Assembly: GCA_965145485.1 (NCBI GenBank)
Contig: CBCTCU010000020.1
Coordinates: 1-48,199, forward strand
Reading direction: 5' to 3'
Length of the DNA stretch: 48,199 nucleotides
Source of the DNA: CABQCM01 sp965145485
Lineage (GTDB): Bacteria; Bacillota; Clostridia; Oscillospirales; Acutalibacteraceae
Position 1 is the first letter of the stretch, and every line of letters starts with the position of its first letter. This document shows positions 7,401 to 15,223 of this stretch, one piece after another. The position numbers and the translations under genes are program-made. A model generated the notes under the pieces. The model ran no database searches, was not told the origin of the DNA, and saw nothing but the letters and a program-made list of their open reading frames with translations.

Positions 7401-9853
7401 TTACCATTCCAGAGAACACCGCCACGGTACAGCTGGAGCGGTACGCGCAGGTCGAGGTCCAGGATGGGGATTTTAACACCCTGGTGGAGGCTGGCGCCAC
7501 GACGGTCGACATCGATACGGCCGACTACATGGGGGAAGATCATTATTTTACCCTCCATCACGATACCTTTGTTTATCATCATATCTACTTTGAAATAGCG
7601 CAGGAGCAGCCGCCGCAGGAGGATTCGATCACCGTTTCCTTTACCCTGCTGGGGGATACCGCCCACGGGGAGCCTGCGGATGAGGCAGGCACCCATACTT
7701 TAGTGGGCAACAACCTGGAAACCTGGATCCCGGCCGCCACTTATACGGTAGGCAAGGACGCTACCGTACGCGATGTTTTTGAACTGGCGCTGACCGAGCA
7801 TGGGCTGACCTGGAGCAACCCGGATGGAAACTATGTGACATCCATTACCCGCGGCGATGTGACGCTGGCCCAGTTCACCAACGGCAGCCTGTCGGGCTGG
7901 ATGTTTACGCTCAACGGCGTCCATGGCAATTTTGGGGTCAACCAGCAGCGCCTGAACGACGGGGACGCCATCGTCTTCCACTACACCGATGATTTTGGCA
8001 AAGAGTATGAGGCCCCGGTCACCGCGGTGGATCAGGTCGAGGCCCTCATCGAAGTGCTTCCCGCCGTGGGCGATCTCACGCTCGAGGACGCGGCCGACGT
8101 GCAAAAGGCCAGCGAGGCGTACGAGGCGCTCAGCGAGGAGGAAAAGGCCAGCGTATCCGAGGCGAATCGGGACAAGCTCCAGGCTGCCGTGGAACGAATC
8201 GAGCAGCTCCAGGCGGGGGAACCCGACCCGGGCCCCGGAGAAGAGCCCGATCCCGGCCCTGGGGATCAACCCGACCCGGATCCCGGCGTGGACTGGCATG
8301 TGGATTTGGATCAACATCTCGCCGCCCTGCTTAACAATGTACCCGAGCCTTCGGTGGGCACAACCGGTGGCGAGTGGGCGGTGATCGCTCTGGCTCGCGC
8401 GGGATACGCTGTGCCGGACGACTACTTTGCCAATTACTATTTCCGGCTGGCCGAGACGCTGGCCGACGGCAACGGTATTTTGGATGAGAGAAAGTACACC
8501 GAATATTCCCGTGTGATTCTGGCACTCTCGGCCATTGGCTATGACCCGGCCGATGTGGGGGGATACAACCTGCTGGCCATGCTGACCGATCTGGACAAGG
8601 TGACCTGGCAGGGCGTCAACGGCCCTATCTGGGCGCTGGTCGCGCTGGATTCCCGTGGTTACGACGTCATCCAGAATCCCGATGCGAGCGAGCAGCTCAC
8701 CAGGGAAAAGCTCATTGACGCTATTTTGGAGCAGCAGCTCAGCGACGGCGGCTGGGCGTTAAGCGGCAACGAGGCCAATGCGGACATAACCGGTATGGCC
8801 ATTCAGGCGTTGGCCCCCTACTATGACGGCGACGCCGAGGTAAAAGCCGCTGTGGACAGGGCTTTGGATTGCCTGTCGAAAATACAGCTTGCGAGCGGCG
8901 GATTCTCGGATGCCGGCCTGACGGGCACGGGGCAGGAAAATGCCGAAAGCATTGCCCAGGTGATCGTGGCGCTGGTGTCGCTGGGGATTGACCCGGCAAC
9001 CGACAGCCGTTTTGTCAAGGGGGACAACAACCCCCTGACCGCCCTGCTTGCGCTGCAGCTGGAAGAGGGCGGTTTCCGGCATGTCGGTGACGGCGATTAT
9101 GACGCCATGGCTACGGAGCAGTCGATCTTGGCCCTCATTGCTTACGACAGATTTGCAAATGGCGACACTTTCCTGTATAATATGAGCGATGTGACCGCCA
9201 TAGCCAACCCGACGGTACCCGATCCGGTGATCGAGGACGTCACCCTCACCGACGTCAACGGCACAGGCGTCACCGCTACCGGTAAAGAGAATGTGCTGAA
9301 AGATAACATGGAGCTCGAAGCCAACCTTCTGACCTCCGGCGACCAGTACGACCAGGCGGCGCAGGCGCTGAGGGACGGCAAGTTCACCCTGTACGATCTC
9401 TATCTGCTGGAAAACAACCTGGAGATCCAGCCGGATGGTACCATTACCCTGTCCATCCCCGTTCCCGAAGGCTACGATGGGGCTTCCTGCAAGGTGTATC
9501 GGATTGGCGAAGATGGAACCGCAACCGAAATAATAGCGGTTTTGAAGGACGGAAGGCTCTCGTTTGAAATCAGCCGCATGGGAATGTTTGCCGTATGGCA
9601 GCCGGTTTCGGTGAATACCGGCGATCCCGACGGAAACGGCGGTGCCAGTCATCCCGGCGCCGGTGAGGAAGACGATGGCACAGGAGCTTCCGGTGACGGC
9701 GGCGTTGGCACGACGGCTCCCGGCGAGGGCAGCGACGGTACGTCCAATCCCAAAACGGGGGACGCCAGCTCTTACGTGCTGTGGCTGTGGGTTCTGATGC
9801 TGTCTGCGGCGATGGTTCTGCTGGCCAGCCACAAAAAGAAGCAAAGGGATTAA
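4406..9853 (+). CDS. Giant sortase-anchored surface protein with DUF4430 and terpenoid-cyclase-like toroid (intrinsic-factor-like)
   Basis: 1815 aa. The ATG at 4406 has AAAGGAG 9 nt upstream and begins a clear signal peptide (residues 1-31, cut near AWA-QD). The frame is open further upstream but without a start signal. Order of parts: a DUF4430-like N-terminal module (about 40-200); several beta-sandwich modules (to about 820); a Big_2 Ig-like domain (about 825-905); a helical spacer (907-968); another beta module; a clear DUF4430 module (about 1073-1205, with LSGWMFTLNGV and LNDGDAIVFHYT); a second helical spacer; a Pro/Asp/Gly linker (1273-1296); an alpha-toroid with repeats DGGWAL, SGGFSD and EGGFRH (about 1297-1600); a last beta module; NPKTGD at 1781-1786; a membrane helix; and a KKKQRD tail. 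Toroid plus DUF4430 are the two domains of animal intrinsic factor and transcobalamin. It leads an operon ending in an ECF importer, so I infer cobalamin or related ligand capture at the cell wall. Confidence 0.88.
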   Translation: MRMRQNRRSKVLAFLLSVMILVGMLPTAAWAQDGGVTAVTVDITAQQAGAFLMPPQFDVSVSSNLAESYGYTDQVTGGVSALDVAVRAHEILYGDRYTPDTKDAFLEVSSSGTVTKQFEEATYNTGFYVNNMYPHDGTPAPYGGGYNGYMINQCLIADGDLVEIYTLASNYYADNYTWLLVDGEYTRDITMDVDADLAVTVEGFYAFNAFLCEDLDALIERGNPIEGIHLGVVDLSTGAITPVEGATTDEDGAATLRFSQAGEYIVVAYYTADEIDDMTAAVLTMTRVTVNGPAVQGPVMEITQADLEANGYETYYYCDDITYTYQGEAVTFISESQIEVGGQTYALKNKKTDITIEEGADGLLTIGLSNLSVPVGSIPGAWNSSYGGVVQMVYQTDIPFMAEVRSAASTGAPSSITLTGIPAGTYHLTGGTIYEQANEWSPGYDFGDGSVTSGYFGTLPDITLTVGGDSQQGGYLGVKTQAKVYDDFENDLWLQYQHREMQVGDTASMYPWRVAQIVSNSITNDVYRPNFHFEIISGDSVTLSGETTTDSVTVTAVKPGTSVVKVTYDEVDYNGQHWGAISDVNTGYVVYTVGETGTAVISVNEELENWRHYDTIYYNEGETVPYTFTVEAQGAQTVAVTVNGIEIAGDGNRYTADLENRSNIIGIVATDAQGNTRSMYRIIDARFIEVDVENKTRPEQPLAAGDTANIRFRGVTMPVYKLATIYNPQMGTNATKVTYENDKLGSFEGKCSQWDLATNNDFDVTFSEAGTYTFRSENGIFCAWWGSPLGTDATMHGSGEPNLGAPTLQGYFSVLPDFTASVADSIAVTSVALNKDKLDMRVGDTEQLSAQVLPADATHPAVTWSSSDTSVATVADGLVTAVGNGQAQITATADGVQAVCSITVHGVDIQEVNQAIAQLPDADSLTLRDKAAVEAARQLYDDLSQDDQSRVTGYERLTAAEARLSELMETPFLLSVGGQILPMEKTGEAAGYDGTYYKVTIPENTATVQLERYAQVEVQDGDFNTLVEAGATTVDIDTADYMGEDHYFTLHHDTFVYHHIYFEIAQEQPPQEDSITVSFTLLGDTAHGEPADEAGTHTLVGNNLETWIPAATYTVGKDATVRDVFELALTEHGLTWSNPDGNYVTSITRGDVTLAQFTNGSLSGWMFTLNGVHGNFGVNQQRLNDGDAIVFHYTDDFGKEYEAPVTAVDQVEALIEVLPAVGDLTLEDAADVQKASEAYEALSEEEKASVSEANRDKLQAAVERIEQLQAGEPDPGPGEEPDPGPGDQPDPDPGVDWHVDLDQHLAALLNNVPEPSVGTTGGEWAVIALARAGYAVPDDYFANYYFRLAETLADGNGILDERKYTEYSRVILALSAIGYDPADVGGYNLLAMLTDLDKVTWQGVNGPIWALVALDSRGYDVIQNPDASEQLTREKLIDAILEQQLSDGGWALSGNEANADITGMAIQALAPYYDGDAEVKAAVDRALDCLSKIQLASGGFSDAGLTGTGQENAESIAQVIVALVSLGIDPATDSRFVKGDNNPLTALLALQLEEGGFRHVGDGDYDAMATEQSILALIAYDRFANGDTFLYNMSDVTAIANPTVPDPVIEDVTLTDVNGTGVTATGKENVLKDNMELEANLLTSGDQYDQAAQALRDGKFTLYDLYLLENNLEIQPDGTITLSIPVPEGYDGASCKVYRIGEDGTATEIIAVLKDGRLSFEISRMGMFAVWQPVSVNTGDPDGNGGASHPGAGEEDDGTGASGDGGVGTTAPGEGSDGTSNPKTGDASSYVLWLWVLMLSAAMVLLASHKKKQRD

Positions 9854-9884
9854 CAACGAATCAAAATATGGCCCTGCCCCACGA

Positions 9885-9911
9885 CCCTGCGGCGTTCTAT
9901 ACGCCGCAGGG
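9885..9911 (+). terminator. Intercistronic hairpin between the two DUF4430 genes
   Basis: A perfect 10-bp stem CCCTGCGGCG (9885-9894) with CGCCGCAGGG (9902-9911) and a 7-nt loop, without a T-run. More likely a stability or partial-termination element than a full terminator, as the operon continues 41 nt later. Confidence 0.5.
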
Positions 9912-9952
9912 CTTTCGGGCGCCTGGGGGCAAAGCGAAAGGCAAGGAAACGT

Positions 9953-10897
9953 ATGGAAACCATCAAGAGACTGTTGAAAAGCAAACAGGCTAAAATCGGC
10001 CTTGCCGCTGCGGTGGTTGTGGTGGTGCTGGCGGCTGCCTTTTTCCTGCAGCCGGTGCCAAACCAGAGCCAACCCGTTGCCGGGGGTTCGGACACGCTGG
10101 CAGCCGTCAGCGGCGAGCCTGCCTCCCTTGTGTCCAGCGGCGTGCAGGGGGAAGGGTCCGACAACAGTGCCGGCGCGGCGGAGGATGGAACGTCGGGCAA
10201 CGCCGCCCCCACCACCCCGAACGAATCATCCGGCGGCACGGCAGCGTCCGCCTCGTCCACGTCATCGCAGACGGCCGGCGGTCAGGATGCTCCGGCCTCA
10301 GACGATAGTGGCAATGCCGTGGATTCATCGGCCGGGACGGCTTCTTCCACATCGGGGATGGAGATCGACCCGACAACCGGAAAGGATTCGTACCAGACCG
10401 ACCCGGTGCCGGAGGGAAAGCCGGTTCCGGTGGAACCGGACGAGGTTACGGTCGACGAGAGCAAAAAACTGACCTGCACCCTGTCCATCCGGTGCAATAC
10501 GATTTTGAACAATATGAATTTACTCAAAGAGGAAAAAAAGGCGCTGGTTCCCAGCGACGGGGTGATTTTAGAGACCACCACCGTCACCTTCAGCGAAGGG
10601 GAAAGCGTTTTTGACGTGCTCAAGCGGATAACGCGCGAGCAGCGGATTCACATGGAGTTTTCCATGACGCCGATCTATAATTCCGCTTATATTGAGGGGA
10701 TTCATAATCTGTACCAGTTTGACTGCGGCAATTTATCCGGCTGGATGTACAAGGTCAACGACTGGTTCCCCAACTATGGCTGCAGCCGCTATCAACTGAA
10801 GCAGGGCGACGTGATCGAGTGGGTCTATACCTGCGATAACGGCCGGGATGTGGGCGGCGAATATGCTGCGGCCGGACAGGGGGTAGTCAATGAATAA
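9953..10897 (+). CDS. Membrane-anchored DUF4430 protein
   Basis: 314 aa. ATG at 9953 with AAGGAA 6 nt before it. Residues 12-33 form one N-terminal membrane helix with a Lys/Arg-rich cytosolic side and no lipobox. Residues 35-160 are a low-complexity Ser/Gly/Ala/Thr/Asp linker that would cross the cell wall. The C-terminal 140 residues are a DUF4430 domain, the fold of the transcobalamin beta domain, with the hallmark stretch NLSGWMYKVNDWFPNYG followed by YQLKQGDVIEWVYTCDNGRD. There is no toroid here, so it may receive ligand from the larger surface protein or present it to the ECF importer. The stop overlaps the EcfT start by 8 nt, so the genes are translationally coupled. Ligand identity is inferred from the family, not shown by residues. 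Confidence 0.88.
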   Translation: METIKRLLKSKQAKIGLAAAVVVVVLAAAFFLQPVPNQSQPVAGGSDTLAAVSGEPASLVSSGVQGEGSDNSAGAAEDGTSGNAAPTTPNESSGGTAASASSTSSQTAGGQDAPASDDSGNAVDSSAGTASSTSGMEIDPTTGKDSYQTDPVPEGKPVPVEPDEVTVDESKKLTCTLSIRCNTILNNMNLLKEEKKALVPSDGVILETTTVTFSEGESVFDVLKRITREQRIHMEFSMTPIYNSAYIEGIHNLYQFDCGNLSGWMYKVNDWFPNYGCSRYQLKQGDVIEWVYTCDNGRDVGGEYAAAGQGVVNE

Positions 10898-11816
10898 AGA
10901 CGCTTTTTCGGGCTACCATCCCGCCGTCGCCATGCTCTATTTTGTGCTGGTGATCGGGCTGACCATGTTTCTCGGCCATCCGGTTTGCCTGGGCATTTCG
11001 CTGCTTTGCGCTTTGACCTATTCGATATATTTGAAGGGGAAAAAGGCGGTTCGCTTCAACCTGGTGTATATGCTGCCGATGCTCGTCATTACCGCGCTGA
11101 TTAACCCGGCTTTTTCCCACCAGGGGGTGACGGTGCTCGCCTATCTGCCCAGCGGCAACCCGCTGACGCTGGAATCCATCCTCTACGGCATCTTCGCCGC
11201 TTTTTTGCTCATCACGGTCATCGCCTGGTTTTCCTGCTTCAACGCCGTGATGACCAGCGACAAATTTGTGTATCTGTTCGGGCGGGTCATCCCGGCGCTG
11301 TCCCTGATTTTATCCATGGCGCTGCGGTTTGTACCCCGCTTTGCGGCGCAGATTAAGGTGATCTCGAACGCGCAGAAATGCGTGGGGCGCGATGTGAAAA
11401 ACGGCGGGCTGCTGCGCCGCGCCAGGCACGGCATCAAAATCCTGTCGGTGCTGGCGACCTGGGCGCTGGAAAATGCCATCGATACCGCCGACAGTATGAA
11501 AAGCCGCGGCTACGGCCTGCCAGGGCGCACCGCCTTCTCCATCTACCGTTTTGACCGGCGGGACAAGGCGGCGCTGTTGTTTTTGCTGCTGTGCGGCGGC
11601 GGGGTGATCGCCGGGGCGTTTGCGGGCAGGCTGCGCTTTGCGTTTATGCCCGTGCTGTCCGGGGCGGAATTTGACCTTTGGCAGGCCGGGGTGTTCTTGC
11701 TTTATCTGGCGCTGTGCGCCTTGCCGGTATGGATTAACCTGAGGGAGGATTGGAAATGGAAAGCCCTGCAAAGACGGCGCAATGCCAACGCGCAGCCATT
11801 GCTGTCCAAAATCTGA
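10890..11816 (+). CDS. ecfT: ECF transporter transmembrane (T) component
   Basis: 308 aa. EcfT/CbiQ family: the membrane scaffold that couples a substrate-binding S component to two ATPases. Five or more hydrophobic segments are visible (about 12-32, 36-52, 60-78, 95-125, 140-155, 230-250, 275-295). The cytosolic coupling helices are in 160-215, and the family signature is ADSMKSRGYG near 205-214, where the Arg contacts the ATPases. The start overlaps the end of the DUF4430 gene by 8 nt and its 3' end overlaps the ATPase fusion by 61 nt, so the three must be translated together. A dedicated T component next to a substrate-binding pair indicates a group I (dedicated) ECF system. Confidence 0.92.
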   Translation: MNKDAFSGYHPAVAMLYFVLVIGLTMFLGHPVCLGISLLCALTYSIYLKGKKAVRFNLVYMLPMLVITALINPAFSHQGVTVLAYLPSGNPLTLESILYGIFAAFLLITVIAWFSCFNAVMTSDKFVYLFGRVIPALSLILSMALRFVPRFAAQIKVISNAQKCVGRDVKNGGLLRRARHGIKILSVLATWALENAIDTADSMKSRGYGLPGRTAFSIYRFDRRDKAALLFLLLCGGGVIAGAFAGRLRFAFMPVLSGAEFDLWQAGVFLLYLALCALPVWINLREDWKWKALQRRRNANAQPLLSKI

Positions 11817-14512
11817 CCTTCACCTATCCCGAGCGGGAGCGCCCGGCGCTGCAAGACGTTAGCCTGACGGTAAACCCCGGGGAGTTCGTCGTGCTGTGCG
11901 GCCCGTCCGGCTGCGGCAAAACCACCCTCCTGCGTCAGTTAAAGCCTATGCTGGCGCCCCACGGGGCAGTGTCGGGAGAGATTCTGTTTGAGGGCGCTCC
12001 CCTGCGGGAATTAAGCCAGCGCGACGCTGCGGCGAAGATCGGGTTTGTGCTGCAAAGCCCGGAAAACCAGATTGTCACCGACAAGGTGTGGCATGAATTG
12101 GCCTTTGGGCTTGAGAGCCTCGGCTTTGACACGCCGTCGATCCGGCTGCGGGTCGCCGAAATGGCGAGCTTTTTCGGCATCCAGACCTGGTTTTATAAGG
12201 ACGTCACGGAGCTTTCGGGCGGGCAGAAGCAACTGCTGGCCCTCGCGTCGGTCATGGCGCTCCAGCCCTCGCTGCTGCTGCTGGACGAGCCCACCAGCCA
12301 GCTCGACCCGATTGCGGCGGCCGATTTTCTGGCCACGGTGGGAAAAATCAACCGGGAGCTGGGGGTGACGGTCATCCTCACCGAGCACCGTTTGGAGGAG
12401 GCCTTTCCGCTGGCCAGCCGCGTGGTGGTCATGGACAAAGGGCGCATGCTCTGCGAGGGGAGCCCCGCCGAAGTGGGCCAGGCACTGCGGCAACAGGAGC
12501 ATGGGATGTTCCAGGCCATGCCGGTGCCCATGCGGATCTGGGCGGGCGTCGATAACGCCCTGCCCTGCCCGGTGACGGTGCGCGACGGCCGGGAGTGGCT
12601 GTCTCAAATGGAGATCCGGCGCGCTCTGCCGGAGGAGCCGCCTCAGCCCGAACGGGAAAAACCGGCGGTGGAAATGGAGGAGGTCTGGTTCAAGTACGAC
12701 AGGGATCTGCCGGATGTCGTCAAGGGCTTGTCCTTTCGGGCCTATCCCGGCGAGCTGACCGCGATTCTCGGCGGCAACGGCACGGGGAAAACCACCACTC
12801 TCTCCCTGATCGCCGGGCTCAACAGGCCGTATCGCGGCCGGATTCGGATCAACGGGACCGAGCTTTCCAAAATCCCCTCGGGCGAGCTGTTTGACAAACT
12901 TCTGGGGGTTCTGCCGCAAAACCCGCAGACCCTCTTCGTGGCAAAAAACGTCCGGGAGGACCTGCTCGAAATCCTGTCGGAATCCCGGCTTAGCAAACAG
13001 GAAAAGGCGGACAAGCTGCGCAACATCGCCGTCCTCTGCCGGCTGGAAGGCCTTCTGGATTCGCACCCCTACGACCTCTCGGGGGGGGAACAGCAGCGGG
13101 CCGCGTTGGCCAAGGTGCTGTTGCTTAGCCCCAGAATTCTGCTGCTGGACGAGCCAACCAAGGGTTTGGACGCTGAGTTTAAGTTGATTTTTGCCGCGAT
13201 TCTTCGCCAGCTGACCGAGGCGGGGGTAACGGTGATTATGGTGTCCCATGATATTGAATTCTGCGCCGAGTACGCCGACCGCTGCGCTTTGTTTTTTGAC
13301 GGCAATATTGTTACCCAAAACCGGCCCCGGGCCTTTTTCAGCGGCAATAGTTTTTATACTTCCGCCGCCAACCGCATGGCGCGGCACCTGCTCCCGCAGG
13401 CGGTCACGGTCAACGATGTGATAACCGCGCTGGGTGGAACGCCGGCACCGCCGCCCGAACTGCCCGAGAATGGCGGGCGCTATCAAATAGAGGACGAGCA
13501 GCCGTCCATTGCAGCGCCAAAACCTGCGGTAAAGAAACTCACGCCGCTGCGCATCGGCGTGCTGGTTACCTCCACTGCGGCTTTTGTTGCGACCCTCGTC
13601 CTCGCCGTTATCCAATGGGAGGGCTTTTCCTCCTTTCTAGCCGGTGGGACGGAGGCGGTAGACGCGGCGAGCGATCCGGCGGCTGTCTGGCGATATGTTG
13701 GGCTGATCCTGGCTTTCGGCATCGAAGGCATCGCGGCCGCCGCCGCGCTGTCCTGGGGGCGGGGGAAACCCGAGTGGACGGCACAGCCCGCGCCGGCCTC
13801 CCGCAAGCTGAGCAAACGGACCATCGCGGCCGCTGCCATGATCCTGTTGGCCATCCCGCTGACCATCTACGTCGGCATCTATTATTTTGGCGACCGCAAA
13901 TACTACTTTGTCTGCCTGTTAATCATACTCGAAGCCATGCTGCCCTTTGCCCTGATCTTTGAGCGGCGCAAGCCCCAGGCGCGGGAGCTGGTCATCATTG
14001 CCGTGCTGTGCGCCATCGGTGTGGCGGGGCGGGTGGCTTTCTTCATGCTGCCACAGTTCAAGCCCGTGACAGCCATCGTGATTATCTCGGGCGTTGCCTT
14101 TGGCGGCGAGGCGGGCTTTCTGGTGGGGGCCGTCACCGGTTTTGTCAGCAATATGTTCTTCGGGCAGGGGCCGCTGACCCCGTGGCAGATGTTTGCCTTT
14201 GGCATCATCGGGTTTCTGGCGGGCGTCCTGTTCCGCAAGGGGCTGCTGCTGCGCAGCAAAACCGCACTGTGTACCTTCGGCGGGCTGGCGGCTTTCGTCA
14301 TCTACGGCGGGATTATGAATCCGGCGGCCATGCTCACCTCCCAGCCTTCCCCAACGTGGGATATGCTCTGGCCTTACTATTTGCAGGGCATACCGTTCGA
14401 TCTTGTGCATGCCGTGGCCACGGTGGTGTTTCTATACGTTGCCGCGCAGCCGATGTTGGAAAAACTCGACCGCATCAAGGTCAAGTATGGGCTGGTCGGG
14501 TCATCTCAATGA
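11756..14512 (+). CDS. Fused ECF transporter protein: two ATPases plus S component (CbrT-like)
   Basis: 918 aa. ATG at 11756 with GGGAGG 8 nt upstream, inside the end of ecfT; a TTG two codons earlier is a poorer choice. First ATPase: Walker A GPSGCGKT (49-56), LSGGQ (153-157), Walker B Asp177/Glu178, His switch in TEHRLEE. Second ATPase: GGNGTGKT (339-346), LSGGE (441-445), Asp465/Glu466, VSHD. From about 598 the protein is membranous: roughly four leading helices, then from about 744 a six-helix S-component module with the segment FKPVTAIVIISGVAFGG and FFGQGPLTPWQMFAFG, which looks like the CbrT family of cobalamin S components. All ECF parts except EcfT are thus in one chain, forcing 1:1:1 stoichiometry. 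Substrate is inferred (cobalamin or precursor) from the S module and the DUF4430 neighbours. Confidence 0.88.
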   Translation: MESPAKTAQCQRAAIAVQNLTFTYPERERPALQDVSLTVNPGEFVVLCGPSGCGKTTLLRQLKPMLAPHGAVSGEILFEGAPLRELSQRDAAAKIGFVLQSPENQIVTDKVWHELAFGLESLGFDTPSIRLRVAEMASFFGIQTWFYKDVTELSGGQKQLLALASVMALQPSLLLLDEPTSQLDPIAAADFLATVGKINRELGVTVILTEHRLEEAFPLASRVVVMDKGRMLCEGSPAEVGQALRQQEHGMFQAMPVPMRIWAGVDNALPCPVTVRDGREWLSQMEIRRALPEEPPQPEREKPAVEMEEVWFKYDRDLPDVVKGLSFRAYPGELTAILGGNGTGKTTTLSLIAGLNRPYRGRIRINGTELSKIPSGELFDKLLGVLPQNPQTLFVAKNVREDLLEILSESRLSKQEKADKLRNIAVLCRLEGLLDSHPYDLSGGEQQRAALAKVLLLSPRILLLDEPTKGLDAEFKLIFAAILRQLTEAGVTVIMVSHDIEFCAEYADRCALFFDGNIVTQNRPRAFFSGNSFYTSAANRMARHLLPQAVTVNDVITALGGTPAPPPELPENGGRYQIEDEQPSIAAPKPAVKKLTPLRIGVLVTSTAAFVATLVLAVIQWEGFSSFLAGGTEAVDAASDPAAVWRYVGLILAFGIEGIAAAAALSWGRGKPEWTAQPAPASRKLSKRTIAAAAMILLAIPLTIYVGIYYFGDRKYYFVCLLIILEAMLPFALIFERRKPQARELVIIAVLCAIGVAGRVAFFMLPQFKPVTAIVIISGVAFGGEAGFLVGAVTGFVSNMFFGQGPLTPWQMFAFGIIGFLAGVLFRKGLLLRSKTALCTFGGLAAFVIYGGIMNPAAMLTSQPSPTWDMLWPYYLQGIPFDLVHAVATVVFLYVAAQPMLEKLDRIKVKYGLVGSSQ

Positions 14513-14594
14513 GCTGGGGATATACGAAAGGTTGGCGAAACGCCATCCTGAAACTGGTTTTGGCGCCGGAAACGCGGCGCTTTGTGGTCATGGG

Positions 14595-14627
14595 AAAAGG
14601 GGACGCTGTGTGGCGTTCCCTTTTTGT
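14595..14627 (+). terminator. Rho-independent terminator of the DUF4430-ECF operon
   Basis: A 12-bp stem with one G-T wobble (14595-14606 with 14613-14624), a 6-nt loop TGTGTG and a T5 run. It lies 83 nt after the fusion gene stop. Confidence 0.88.
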
Positions 14628-14675
14628 TGTAACCCGCCCTATTTGAATGGATGGAAAACAATTTTATGGAATGGA

Positions 14676-14705
14676 TTGCAATGGTTTGGAGATTCATGGT
14701 ATAAT
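14676..14705 (+). promoter_or_regulatory. Promoter formed at the edge of repeat locus B
   Basis: TTGCAA (14676-14681), 18 nt, TATAAT (14700-14705) preceded by TGG, which gives an extended -10. The -10 belongs to the first 91-bp unit and the -35 to unique DNA next to it. It would drive transcription through the repeats toward the SGNH gene at 15224. Confidence 0.4.
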
Positions 14706-14866
14706 AGCCGCGAACGGCTATTATACTTTGATTTTCAGCACGGGCCTACGGCCATGTGCATATTATACCATTCACACTACGTGTTCATGGTATAATAGCC
14801 GCGGACGGCTTTATTTTGAGCACGGGCCTGAGGCCATGTGCATAGGATACCATTCACACTGCGGCT
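14695..14866 (+). repeat. 91-bp repeat locus B (two tandem units plus decayed copy)
   Basis: Unit 1 is 14695-14785 (91 bp). Unit 2 is 14786-14866 and lacks about 10 bp of the first stem's right arm. A degenerate third copy can be followed to about 15015 (TGGTATTACAATTCGCAG, later GAAGCACCGGAG). Stem 1 of unit 1 is perfect (14699-14710 with 14715-14726, loop CGAA). A second pairing joins units: TATTATACCAT (14761-14771) with ATGGTATAATA (14787-14797). From 15016 to the ribosome site at 15211 I see no gene. Confidence 0.9.
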
Positions 14867-15223
14867 ATGGTATAACGAGCCGCAAGAAGTTACGATGCTT
14901 CATTGCGTAAAGGTTGCCGTCCGCAATGTTTGTTATGGTATTACAATTCGCAGACGGCGATGATACTCAAATTGAAGCACCGGAGCTGCGCTCATGCGCA
15001 TACGGTTTTGCACGCGCTTTGCGTCCTATGACATTGTTCGCCGCGGGGGTGCCGGGGTGTAAAAGGTATCTCACAAGGGAGCGTTCTGATCGGCGGCGTG
15101 AGGGGGCTTGCTGGGTAGCAGCAAGACAGTCTGTGATATGCGGCGTGGAGAAACGTGCCGTTACGGCATGGATTGTGTAACTTTGCTTTTATTTATTTTA
15201 TTAATAAAAAAGGAGGAAATGGC

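Noticed and set aside
12011..13615. 534-codon minus-strand frame across the ATPase fusion
   Set aside because: It is antisense to two complete ABC ATPase domains and its product is unlike any protein family.
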